From Pseudomonas helleri (GTDB taxonomy: Bacteria; Pseudomonadota; Gammaproteobacteria; Pseudomonadales; Pseudomonadaceae): DNA of 64,000 bases. The stretch spans positions 1-64,000 of the forward strand of contig NZ_WIWC01000007.1 of assembly GCF_009600315.1 (NCBI RefSeq), read 5' to 3'. Shown piece after piece: positions 56,811 to 64,000 of the stretch; within the stretch, counting starts at the first letter, position 1; each line of letters begins with the position of its first letter. The notes below the pieces were generated by a model that was not told the origin of the DNA, searched no databases, and saw only the letters and a program-made list of their open reading frames with translations. The translations under genes and the position numbers were made by a program.

Positions 56811-58016
56811 TCACACCGCTCCTTGTTGATGAAGGCGCTGGATGTCCATTGCCCCGTAGCCCAGCTCACTGAGCAGGCTGTCGGTGTGCTCGCCCAAATG
56901 CGGCACTGCATCCATTCGTGGTTCAAAAGCGACATTGCGACCCGGTGGCAGCAATGCTGGTAGCTTGCCGGCCGGACTGTCCACCTCGCGCCAGCGATCA
57001 CGGGCCTTAAGTTGCGGATGGGCCCAGACCCCTGCCATGTCGTTGACATGGGCGTTGGCAATCGACGCCGCGTCGAGCCGTGCGATAACTTCATCGGCAC
57101 TCATGCGGGCAAATTCCTCAACGATGATGGCCCGCAGCTCAGCACGATTGTCCGAGCGCCGTACATTTGCATTAAAGCGTATGTCGTGCGCCAGCTTAGG
57201 CTGCAGCAACACCTTGTTGCAGAACTGCTGCCATTCACGTTCGTTCTGCAAGCCAAGCATCACCGTACCACCATCCCCTGTTGGAAACGGCCCGTAGGGA
57301 TAGATTGTGGCGTGGGCAGCACCGGCTCGCGGAGGTGGGGCGGCACCGTCATAGGCGTAATACATCGGGTAATTCATCCATTCCACCAGGCTTTCCAGCA
57401 TCGAAACATCAATACGGCTGCCCTCCCCGGTCTTGTCACGCAACAGTAACGCCGAGAGCACACCGGTGTATGCGTACATCCCCGCCGCGATGTCGGCAAT
57501 CGAGCAACCGGCTTTGGCCATGTCGTTTTCGCCCGGCCCGCCGGTAACGGACAAAAAGCCGCCTTCGCTCTGGATCAGCAGGTCGTACGCCTTTTTCTGT
57601 TCGTAGGGTCCGCCCTCCCCGTAGCCCGAAATATCGCAGACGATCAACCTGGGGAAACGCTCATGCAGGGCTTCAAAAGACAGCCCCATGCGCTGGGCGG
57701 CTCCCGGCGCCAGGTTCTGAACCAGAACATCAGCCGTGGCCAGCAGCTTGTCGAGCACCTCTCCCGCGTCCGGCTGTTTAACGTTCAGGGTCAGGCTTTC
57801 CTTGGAGCGGTTGGTCCACACGAAGTGCGAGGCCAGGCCATTGACCCGCTCGTCATAGTCACGGGCAAAATCACCGGAGCCCGGGCGTTCGATCTTGATC
57901 ACCCGCGCCCCCAGATCGGCCAATTGACGGGTGCAAAATGGCGCCGCGATGGCGTGCTCAAGACTGACGACGGTAATGCCGTCCAGTGGGCGGGGCTTGG
58001 ATGCGCTGTCGTTCAT
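56811..58016 (-). CDS. ict: Succinyl-CoA:itaconate CoA-transferase (CaiB/BaiF family)
   Basis: 401-residue class III CoA transferase that activates itaconate to itaconyl-CoA using succinyl-CoA. The catalytic Asp is D175 in SIADIAAGMYAY, as in formyl-CoA transferase. The family start (LDGITVVSLEHAIAAPFCTRQLADLGARVIKIERPGSGD, residues 11-49) is complete. ATG at 58016 overlaps the preceding stop (ATGA). Position equals PA0882. Confidence 0.9.
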   Translation of the reverse strand: MNDSASKPRPLDGITVVSLEHAIAAPFCTRQLADLGARVIKIERPGSGDFARDYDERVNGLASHFVWTNRSKESLTLNVKQPDAGEVLDKLLATADVLVQNLAPGAAQRMGLSFEALHERFPRLIVCDISGYGEGGPYEQKKAYDLLIQSEGGFLSVTGGPGENDMAKAGCSIADIAAGMYAYTGVLSALLLRDKTGEGSRIDVSMLESLVEWMNYPMYYAYDGAAPPPRAGAAHATIYPYGPFPTGDGGTVMLGLQNEREWQQFCNKVLLQPKLAHDIRFNANVRRSDNRAELRAIIVEEFARMSADEVIARLDAASIANAHVNDMAGVWAHPQLKARDRWREVDSPAGKLPALLPPGRNVAFEPRMDAVPHLGEHTDSLLSELGYGAMDIQRLHQQGAV

Positions 58017-59395
58017 GATGCAGCCTCCGTAGAAGTTACGGCGCCAGTCAGCACGCCCATATCGTCCAAATGCCGCAAGTGCCAGACCCGCTCGACAAGC
58101 CCAGTCGCCTGTTCGTCGTTGCACGCGCCCGAGAAGGCCAGCAGGCGGCGAAACTTGTCTTCAAGCTCGCTGCGGCTCAGGGTGTTGCCCGGATCGCCCT
58201 TGGGCTCATCGATGCTGCCGTACAGCGTCCGCCCTTGAACCGTGGTCACTTCGACACGGCCCAGCCAGCGCTGCGGATAGGCCGCGTCAACGTGCTCGTC
58301 GAGCACCATGTGTACCTTGCTGCGAAAGTCACCAATGCGTGAATCGGTCAGCGCATGCTGATGGAACTCGGTCAATCCGGCCTTGCCGTAAACGGCGATC
58401 AGGCCCAGCACGGTACCCATGGAAAACTTGGCCTGATGGACGGTCTGTGGCTCCCGCACACGGCCCAACACGTCGATGGCTCCCTGATGGACCCGCGTGA
58501 TTACGCGGGCAATGTCTTCGGCCCTCAGGTTCTCGCGCTGCATCACCTCCAGCAGGGCATCCGCCGCCGGGTGCGTGTGGCGGCACGAGGCGTGAAACTT
58601 GAACGATGTTTCAATCAGTGCCCAGCGGCTGCCCAGACTGTCGCAAAGACAAGCTGGATTGGCATCGCTGGACATTCCGGCCGCCATGCCCTGTTCACCT
58701 TCAAGAATGTTTTTCGCGCCGCTCAGTCCTTCTGCGGTCAGGTAGGCGGCCAACAGACCATCTGCTGCCGCCTTGGCGGTGTGCAGCTGCTTGGAGTCTG
58801 CTGCATCGCGCAAAAACTCCCACAGCCCCGCCGCCTGTGTGCCCGCGGTGCCGAGCAGATGGGTGAACTGCTCCTGATTGAAATCCATCAACTTGCCCAC
58901 GCCCACGGCTGCCGCCAGGGTGCCGACCGTGCCCGTGGTGTGAAAAATGCGGTAATGCGAACGACCGAGGAACTCGCCTATACGAATACCAGCTTCGTAA
59001 CCGGCGACTGCCGCAACGATCAGTTCGCGGCCGGACTTGCCAAGGTCCTGGGCAGCGGCCAGAACCGCCGGGAACACCACAGTCGCCGGATGCAGCACGG
59101 AACTGTTGTGCAGGTCATCTTGCTCCACCAGATGCGAGCTGGCACCGTTGACCAGCGCAGCGAAATACGCGGAGCTGGTCTTGCCGCTGACCAGAAGTGT
59201 GGCCGGTCCACTGGCCGGGCCCATCAGTGCCGCATAACGCTCAAACAACGGGATCGGATGTAAACCCTGACTGGCCAAGGCAGAGCCCAACCAGTCAAGA
59301 AACAGCTCTTCGGTACGGCAGATAACAGCTTCGGGCAACTGCTCATAGTGCAGGCTGGCCAAAAACTCAGTGAGCGCTTGAGTGTGCTGACTCAT
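58013..59395 (-). CDS. MmgE/PrpD family protein (itaconate operon)
   Basis: 460-residue protein of the family that holds 2-methylcitrate dehydratase and cis-aconitate decarboxylase. EQDDLHNSSVLHPATVVFPA and KFHASCRHTHPAADAL are family landmarks around the active site. ATG at 59395 overlaps the VOC stop (ATGA); the extension to 59572 is not supported. It matches PA0881 by order. It is not needed for the known three-step itaconate route, so it may make, isomerise or detoxify a related acid. Confidence 0.88.
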   Translation of the reverse strand: MSQHTQALTEFLASLHYEQLPEAVICRTEELFLDWLGSALASQGLHPIPLFERYAALMGPASGPATLLVSGKTSSAYFAALVNGASSHLVEQDDLHNSSVLHPATVVFPAVLAAAQDLGKSGRELIVAAVAGYEAGIRIGEFLGRSHYRIFHTTGTVGTLAAAVGVGKLMDFNQEQFTHLLGTAGTQAAGLWEFLRDAADSKQLHTAKAAADGLLAAYLTAEGLSGAKNILEGEQGMAAGMSSDANPACLCDSLGSRWALIETSFKFHASCRHTHPAADALLEVMQRENLRAEDIARVITRVHQGAIDVLGRVREPQTVHQAKFSMGTVLGLIAVYGKAGLTEFHQHALTDSRIGDFRSKVHMVLDEHVDAAYPQRWLGRVEVTTVQGRTLYGSIDEPKGDPGNTLSRSELEDKFRRLLAFSGACNDEQATGLVERVWHLRHLDDMGVLTGAVTSTEAAS

Positions 59396-59790
59396 GAAGC
59401 GGTCTCCATGGGATTCGAAAGTTCGATCAAATTGAGGTCCGGATCGAGCAGGTAGATCGAGCGGATCGGCCCCTGGGCTCCCGTACGCATGACTGGCCCT
59501 TCCAAAATGTTCACGCCGTGGCCGTGCAAGTGCTCGATAACGCTGTCCAGTCGGTCGTTGACGATGAAACACAGATCGGCCGACCCCGGCAGTGGATGCG
59601 TTGCCTTGGGTTCGAACTCGGCACCTGCTTGATGCAAGTTGATTTTCTGCTGGCCGAACGACAGGGCATGGCGCCCCTGACCAAACACCACCGGCTGCAT
59701 GCCCAGCACACGGCTGTAAAAGTCCAGACTCCTGGGAATATCACGCACCGTCAGTACCAGATGGTCGAGATGGCTGATCTGCATGTTCAA
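59392..59790 (-). CDS. VOC (glyoxalase/dioxygenase fold) protein
   Basis: 132-residue vicinal oxygen chelate protein. It begins ISHLDHLVLTVRDIPRSLDFYSRVLG and ends IYLLDPDLNLIELSNP, giving His and Glu metal ligands. It matches PA0880 in the itaconate locus. The reaction is unknown. ATG at 59784 (third residue) is an alternative start. Confidence 0.88.
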   Translation of the reverse strand: MNMQISHLDHLVLTVRDIPRSLDFYSRVLGMQPVVFGQGRHALSFGQQKINLHQAGAEFEPKATHPLPGSADLCFIVNDRLDSVIEHLHGHGVNILEGPVMRTGAQGPIRSIYLLDPDLNLIELSNPMETAS

Positions 59791-59828
59791 TCTCCGTTGA
59801 GGCTTGGGACGTGAATCCGGATCAATAC

Positions 59829-60992
59829 TTAAAATGAACGCGGCAGTTCGAGCAGGTGCTCGGCGACGTACGACAGGATCAGATTCGTGGAAATAGGCGC
59901 CACCTGGTACAGACGGGTCTCGCGGAACTTGCGCTCCACGTCGTACTCATTGGCAAAACCGAAACCGCCGTGGGTCTGCAGGCACGCATTAGCCGCTTCC
60001 CAGCTGGCTTTAGCCGCCAGGTACTTGGCCATGTTGGCCGCCGCGCCAGCGCTGCGCCCGCTGTCGTACTCTTCACAGGCCCGCCAGCGCATCAGGTCGG
60101 CGGCTTCAAGCTCGATGTGGGCTTGGGCAATCGGAAACTGCACACCCTGGTTCTGCCCGATCGGGCGGCCGAACACCACCCGCTCACGGGCGTACTGTGC
60201 GGACTTCTCATTGAACCAGCGGCCGTCACCAATGCACTCGGCGGCGATCAGCGTACGTTCGGCGTTGAGCCCGTCGAGTATGTAGCGAAAGCCCTTGCCT
60301 TCTTGACCGATCAAGCTGCTGGCGGGAATTATCAGGTTGTCGAAAAACAGCTCGTTGGTTTCGTGATTGACCATGTTGGCAATCGGCTGCACGGTCAGAC
60401 CGTTACCGATGGCTTCGCGCAAGTCGACCAGAAAGATCGACATGCCATCGACTTTTTTCTCCACCTGCGCCAACGGTGTGGTGCGCGCCAGCAGGATCAT
60501 CAGGTCCGAGTGCTGCACCCGAGAGATCCAGACCTTCTGCCCGTTGATGACGTACTCATCGCCCTGACGCACCGCCGTGGTCTTGATTTTAGTGGTGTCG
60601 GTGCCGGTGGACGGCTCCGTCACGCCCATGGACTGCAGGCGCAATTCGCCGCTGGCGAGTTTGGGCAGGTAATAATTTTTCTGTTCTTCACTGCCGTGGC
60701 GCAGCAAGGTAAACATGTTGTACATCTGGCCATGCACGGTGCCGGAGTTACCACCGCAGTGGTTGACCTCTTCCAGGATCACCGACGCCTCTGCCAGCCC
60801 CAGGCCAGAGCCACCGTACTGTTCAGGAATCATCGCCGACAGCCAGCCAGCCGTTGTCATGGCGCTAACAAACGCTTCGGGAAAACCCTTTTCTTCATCA
60901 ATCCTGCGCCAGTACTCCGCCGGGAACTCGGCACACAGGGCGCGCACACCCTCGCGAATAGCGTTGTAGTCTTCGTTCAGATACGGATTCAT
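59829..60992 (-). CDS. Acyl-CoA dehydrogenase of the itaconate operon
   Basis: 387-residue FAD enzyme with the usual three-domain fold. Motifs include MGVTEPSTGTDTTKIKTTA (about 117-135), KVWISRVQHSDLMILLART and LQTHGGFGFANEYDVERKFRE near the C-terminus. It matches PA0879 by order. No step of the Ict-Ich-Ccl pathway needs it; it could act on methylsuccinyl-CoA or another C5 acyl-CoA, feeding the same route. Confidence 0.9.
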   Translation of the reverse strand: MNPYLNEDYNAIREGVRALCAEFPAEYWRRIDEEKGFPEAFVSAMTTAGWLSAMIPEQYGGSGLGLAEASVILEEVNHCGGNSGTVHGQMYNMFTLLRHGSEEQKNYYLPKLASGELRLQSMGVTEPSTGTDTTKIKTTAVRQGDEYVINGQKVWISRVQHSDLMILLARTTPLAQVEKKVDGMSIFLVDLREAIGNGLTVQPIANMVNHETNELFFDNLIIPASSLIGQEGKGFRYILDGLNAERTLIAAECIGDGRWFNEKSAQYARERVVFGRPIGQNQGVQFPIAQAHIELEAADLMRWRACEEYDSGRSAGAAANMAKYLAAKASWEAANACLQTHGGFGFANEYDVERKFRETRLYQVAPISTNLILSYVAEHLLELPRSF

Positions 60993-61014
60993 TGCAGATC
61001 CTTATTGTCATTGT

Positions 61015-61842
61015 TCAGTCGAAGGTCACTTCGCCCTTTTGGGCCACACCCTCGGCATTACCCACCCACAATTCGGCCTTGCCCGCAGCGACAACCCGGC
61101 CGCCCAGCGCAAAAGGATGGGGCGCAATCAACGGGCGAACGCCGCGATAGGCGAAACGCCGCAGGCGGGCAGCCGGATTGGCTCGGCAGAAAGCCCGCAG
61201 ACTGAGCGTGGCCATGAGCGGGCCGTGAACCACCAACCCCGGATAGCCTTCGGTGTCGGTGGCGTAGGGCCAGTCGTAATGGATGCGGTGACCGTTGAAG
61301 GTCACTGCCGAGTAACGGAACAACAAGGTGGGGGTGGGAGTGACAGATTCCTGCCAGGCGCCCTCGGGCAATGGATCACCGCTCGCGAGCTTGGGAGGGG
61401 TGGGCTCGCGGTAAACGATGTCCTGCTCTTCGCGCATCGCCAATTGCCCGTCCTGAAGATAGTCATGCTGGACAGTGACAAACAACAGAGCGCCAGTCTT
61501 GCCGTGCTTTTGCTGGACATCGGTGATGGTGGAAACCCGCGTAGCTTGAGCGCCGACCTTGAGCGGCGTGTGAAACTCGATGCGGCCGCCGGCCCACATG
61601 CGGTTGCAGTTATCGGCGGGTGGCAGAAAACCTCCCCGGGCCGGATGACCATCGTCGCCCAGACCGCTGCCCTCCACCGCTGGTTGGAAGAAACACCACT
61701 GCCACAGCGCTGGCAAGGGTTCGCCAGCCTGAGGCGCCTGCTCACCCAGGGTGGCCGCGATGCGGTTGACCAGGTTCAGGCTCAGCTGATCATGGATTTG
61801 TTCAGTGCGCCCGATCCAGGCGGACAGTGCGTTATCGCTCAT
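61015..61842 (-). CDS. ich: Itaconyl-CoA hydratase (MaoC/HTD2-like)
   Basis: 275-residue double hot-dog hydratase converting itaconyl-CoA to (S)-citramalyl-CoA. The N-terminal FAS1-like half has PALWQWCFF and GRIEFHTPLKVG. The C-terminal MaoC half has FNGHRIHYDWPYA and EGYPGLVVHGPLMATL, carrying the catalytic Asp/His pair. It is the first gene of the operon, divergent from itcR, as PA0878 is. Confidence 0.9.
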   Translation of the reverse strand: MSDNALSAWIGRTEQIHDQLSLNLVNRIAATLGEQAPQAGEPLPALWQWCFFQPAVEGSGLGDDGHPARGGFLPPADNCNRMWAGGRIEFHTPLKVGAQATRVSTITDVQQKHGKTGALLFVTVQHDYLQDGQLAMREEQDIVYREPTPPKLASGDPLPEGAWQESVTPTPTLLFRYSAVTFNGHRIHYDWPYATDTEGYPGLVVHGPLMATLSLRAFCRANPAARLRRFAYRGVRPLIAPHPFALGGRVVAAGKAELWVGNAEGVAQKGEVTFD

Positions 61843-61867
61843 CGGTGATTACCCCGTGGCTTGTTAT

Positions 61868-61911
61868 TTTGGACATGATTGCCAAATACGCAGCGATCTG
61901 TGAATCTGCGT
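61868..61911. promoter_or_regulatory. Candidate ItcR operator in the ich-itcR divergent region
   Basis: Two inverted repeats lie in the 142-base gap: TTTGG/CCAAA with a 9-base spacer (61868-61886) and ACGCAG/CTGCGT with a 12-base spacer (61888-61911). LysR-type regulators bind such interrupted dyads between divergent genes. Assignment is by position only. Confidence 0.4.
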
Positions 61912-61984
61912 TTGCGTTAGGGGGCGTTCGGTTTTGGTTAACACTGGAGTCCTGCAACCAGATTCATGTCCAGGAAAATCAACC

Positions 61985-62938
61985 ATGCACTTTGATCTCG
62001 TCGACCTGCGTCTGTTTATCCATATTGCCGAATCCCCCAGCCTGACTCAGGGGGCGCGCAAGGCATTCATTTCCCCGGCCGCGGCCAGTGCCCGGATCAA
62101 GAACCTGGAAGACAACCTCGCCAGCCGCCTGCTCTACCGTGACAGCCGGGGCGTTGAACTTACACCCGCGGGCGAACTGTTCTTGCACCATGCGCGCGTG
62201 ATCATGCGCCAGGTGGACTACATGAAAAGCGAGTTCACCGAGTACGGCACTGAGTCCTCAGGGCATATCAGAATCTTTGCCAATACCACCGCAGCCACTG
62301 AGTTTCTCCCCGAAATCCTCGCCGGTTTTCTCGCCGAACGTCCAGGTGTGACCGTTGATCTGCAGGAGCGATTGAGTCGCGACATAGTGCGTGGCGTGAT
62401 GGATGGTTCTTCAGACATGGGCATCATTGCCGGCCCGGTAGAGGCCGACAGCTTGCAGGTCATACACTTCAGTACCGACCAGTTGGTACTGGTGACGTCC
62501 CTCGATCATCCTCTGGCCCGGCGCAAATCCATCAAGTTGGCAGAAACCCTGGCCTATCCGCACATTGGGTTGCACGAAGGCACCACCCTGTTGCGTTTTT
62601 TGAGTGAGCAGGTCGCCCTGCACGGCAATACGCTGAACATGCGTATCAAGGTCTATAGCTTCGAAGCGATGTGCCGGATGGTCGAAGCAGGTGTCGGCCT
62701 GGCCATTCTTCCTGAGTCATCGGCACGCCGACATCAACAGACCATGGGCCTTTCAGTCATCGAGCTCGACGAGGCCTGGCGCGTGCGCGAGCGAAGTGTG
62801 CTGGTGCGTGATTTACAAGCACTGCCGAAGGTGATCCGCTCCTTGATCGACATCTTATTGGCACAACACAAAGGAACGACTCAAGAAAAAAATGATCCTT
62901 CGCAGACACTGCCGGCCTCCCTTGCTCCACGGGTTTAG
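61985..62938 (+). CDS. itcR: LysR-type regulator of itaconate catabolism
   Basis: 317-residue LysR regulator. The winged helix-turn-helix (about 1-60: DLRLFIHIAESPSLTQGARKAF then AAASARIKNLEDNL) is followed by a periplasmic-binding-like effector domain (about 90-295). ATG at 61985 gives the standard LysR start; the upstream frame to 61934 does not. It diverges from ich as PA0877 does; ItcR proteins activate these genes with itaconate. Confidence 0.88.
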   Translation: MHFDLVDLRLFIHIAESPSLTQGARKAFISPAAASARIKNLEDNLASRLLYRDSRGVELTPAGELFLHHARVIMRQVDYMKSEFTEYGTESSGHIRIFANTTAATEFLPEILAGFLAERPGVTVDLQERLSRDIVRGVMDGSSDMGIIAGPVEADSLQVIHFSTDQLVLVTSLDHPLARRKSIKLAETLAYPHIGLHEGTTLLRFLSEQVALHGNTLNMRIKVYSFEAMCRMVEAGVGLAILPESSARRHQQTMGLSVIELDEAWRVRERSVLVRDLQALPKVIRSLIDILLAQHKGTTQEKNDPSQTLPASLAPRV

Positions 62939-63047
62939 GACTGACGAGTCGTCGTGCGTCGTCACGATCCCCTTCATCGGCCGTTAATTGCCTACAGTCT
63001 AAGGGTTCGCCCTCTCAAAAATCGCTCGTACACTTCAGGAATCGACT

Positions 63048-63569
63048 ATGAAACGCTCTCTGTGGTTTGGCTTGATCGGCACCCTCGTAGTGGGTACGTC
63101 CCACGCGGCATCCCAGGATGTACCCATAAATCTGGTGAGCGCTGACGGTGCGCCACAAGCCATCGGTGTGATAACGATCAGTGAGACGCCCTATGGCCTA
63201 CTGTTCACGCCGAATCTGAAATCGCTGCCGGTGGGTGTGCATGGTTTCCATGTGCACGAAAACGGCAGTTGCGAAGCCGGCGAGAAAGACGGGGTCAAAG
63301 GTGCTGCGCTGGCGGCCGGTGGGCATTTCGATCCGCAGAAAACCGGCAAGCATCTTGGGCCGTATGCTGACGGGCATCTGGGGGATTTGCCGGCGGTGTA
63401 CGTGACCGCCGACGGTATGGCCACCTACCCGGTGCTGGCTCCGCGGCTCAAGAGCCTCTCAGAGATCAAAGGCCACGCGCTGATGATCCATGCCGGTGGT
63501 GACAACCATTCGGATATGCCCAAGCCGCTGGGTGGTGGTGGCGACCGAGTGGCGTGCGGCGTGATCTGA
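63048..63569 (+). CDS. sodC: Periplasmic Cu/Zn superoxide dismutase
   Basis: 173-residue enzyme with signal peptide ([20 protein letters not shown]). Copper and zinc ligands are seen in [27 protein letters not shown] and GHLGD, the final copper His in [13 protein letters not shown]; the disulfide pair is Cys in NGSCEAG and RVACGVI. It protects the periplasm from superoxide. Monocistronic. Confidence 0.95.
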   Translation: MKRSLWFGLIGTLVVGTSHAASQDVPINLVSADGAPQAIGVITISETPYGLLFTPNLKSLPVGVHGFHVHENGSCEAGEKDGVKGAALAAGGHFDPQKTGKHLGPYADGHLGDLPAVYVTADGMATYPVLAPRLKSLSEIKGHALMIHAGGDNHSDMPKPLGGGGDRVACGVI

Positions 63570-63584
63570 TTGTCACACGGTCAA

Positions 63585-63612
63585 GGTAGGCGTTTTGCAA
63601 TTAGCGCCTACC
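63585..63612 (+). terminator. Hairpin after sodC
   Basis: An 8-bp stem GGTAGGCG/CGCCTACC with a 12-base loop, 15 bases after the sodC stop. A T7 run follows only 13 bases later, so termination may be weak. Confidence 0.45.
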
Positions 63613-63819
63613 GCTAGACCATCACTTTTTTTATGCTTTTAAGCCCTTCGCTATCAATTGCCCGTCTGATGCCTGCCTACTGAGCAGACTATTTAAGCCT
63701 GCCAGGCCAAAATGTTTGGAATAAACCCGGGATTATCTTTTATTCGAACCTGTTTACAGTTAGCCAAGGGGTTGTCGGCTTCCCTGCCAACCATTAATCA
63801 CCTACAGAGGTTATTTACC

Positions 63820-64000
63820 TTGGACATCAATCTCAAAGGGCTGCTCGATCGCGAAGAAATCCGCAACCTCAGAACGCTCTATGCGCACCATCTCGACGGC
63901 AACAACATTGCTGCACTCGATCAGGTCTTCTCTGCGGATGCGGTCGTTGAGGTCACCGTCGGCAAGATGGAAGGCATCGAGGCTATACGGGTCGGGTTGA
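63820..64000 (+). CDS. SnoaL-like/NTF2-fold protein, 5' part
   Basis: Reading frame from TTG at 63820, preceded by AGAGG with 10-base spacing, open to the window end (60 residues). The sequence LLDREEIRNLRTLYAHHLDGN...DQVFSADAVVEVTVG is typical of the N-terminal half of SnoaL-like nuclear transport factor 2 proteins. The remainder lies outside the window. Confidence 0.7.
   Translation, partial: MDINLKGLLDREEIRNLRTLYAHHLDGNNIAALDQVFSADAVVEVTVGKMEGIEAIRVGL

Noticed and set aside
58355..59263. A 302-codon plus-strand frame across the MmgE/PrpD gene
   Set aside because: Antisense to a conserved gene with operon coupling; no protein features.
59856..61205. A 449-codon open frame antisense to the acyl-CoA dehydrogenase and ich genes
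   Set aside because: It mirrors two well-supported genes on the other strand; the translated sequence is His/Arg/Gln-rich without domain character, as expected of GC-rich antisense frames.

Overview
The window reads as a chromosomal segment of a fluorescent-type or related Pseudomonas. It has about 55-60% GC, dense non-overlapping genes and typical Pseudomonas gene sets: a CdaR/glycerate kinase unit, PLD-type PssA, a bcs cellulose operon, two membrane PQQ dehydrogenases, an Hxc-like type II secretion operon and the PA0877-PA0886-type itaconate locus. I see no rRNA, tRNA, CRISPR array, prophage or intact insertion sequence. Family calls rest on reading the translated proteins against remembered family members; no search was run.

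Layout. 1-155: piece of a dispersed palindromic repeat. 179-3983: sugar-diacid/glycerate uptake and phosphorylation (MFS permease, CdaR, glycerate kinase). 4077-5420: pssA. 5457-17388 (minus): one translationally coupled cellulose operon, bcsE-F-G'-R-Q-A-B-Z-C, in which the BcsG homologue is only the membrane domain and lacks the phosphoethanolamine transferase domain. 17389-17798: structured gap. 17799-18359: two small genes. 18420-24483: acyl-CoA dehydrogenase and acyl-CoA ligase, divergent from a soluble PAS histidine kinase and a FixJ-type regulator. 24568-29377: SDR, lone tyrosine recombinase, two small overlapping genes, GNAT and a TerC/CBS membrane protein. 29432-34261: divergent PQQ dehydrogenase paralogue, MATE pump and TetR regulator. 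34278-37252: GH3 beta-glucosidase with a PA14 insert and a small exported protein. 37862-47751: type II secretion operon gspE-F-G-H-I-J-K-L-M-C/N-D with a lipoprotein secretin. 47885-49811: nitrilase pseudogene and an orphan Rieske oxygenase. 50067-52478: canonical Gcd. 52869-62938: itaconate catabolic operon with its own TRAP transporter and divergent LysR regulator. 63048-64000: periplasmic Cu/Zn superoxide dismutase and the start of a SnoaL-like gene.

How the parts work together. The itaconate operon imports itaconate (TRAP DctPQM), activates it (Ict), hydrates it (Ich) and cleaves it to acetyl-CoA and pyruvate (Ccl); three further enzymes in the operon have no assigned step. The cellulose operon encodes synthase, c-di-GMP sensing (PilZ in BcsA, BcsE), periplasmic export and hydrolysis, but no recognisable decorating enzyme. 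The secretion operon encodes a full envelope machine without a prepilin peptidase or an obvious cargo; the neighbouring exported beta-glucosidase is the nearest candidate. The periplasmic PQQ enzymes would feed electrons from sugar or polyol-acid oxidation to ubiquinone.

Most notable: the catalytic-domain-less BcsG inside a single-strand bcs operon, the liposecretin T2SS whose GspE lacks the zinc cysteines, and the structured element between bcsE and the next gene.
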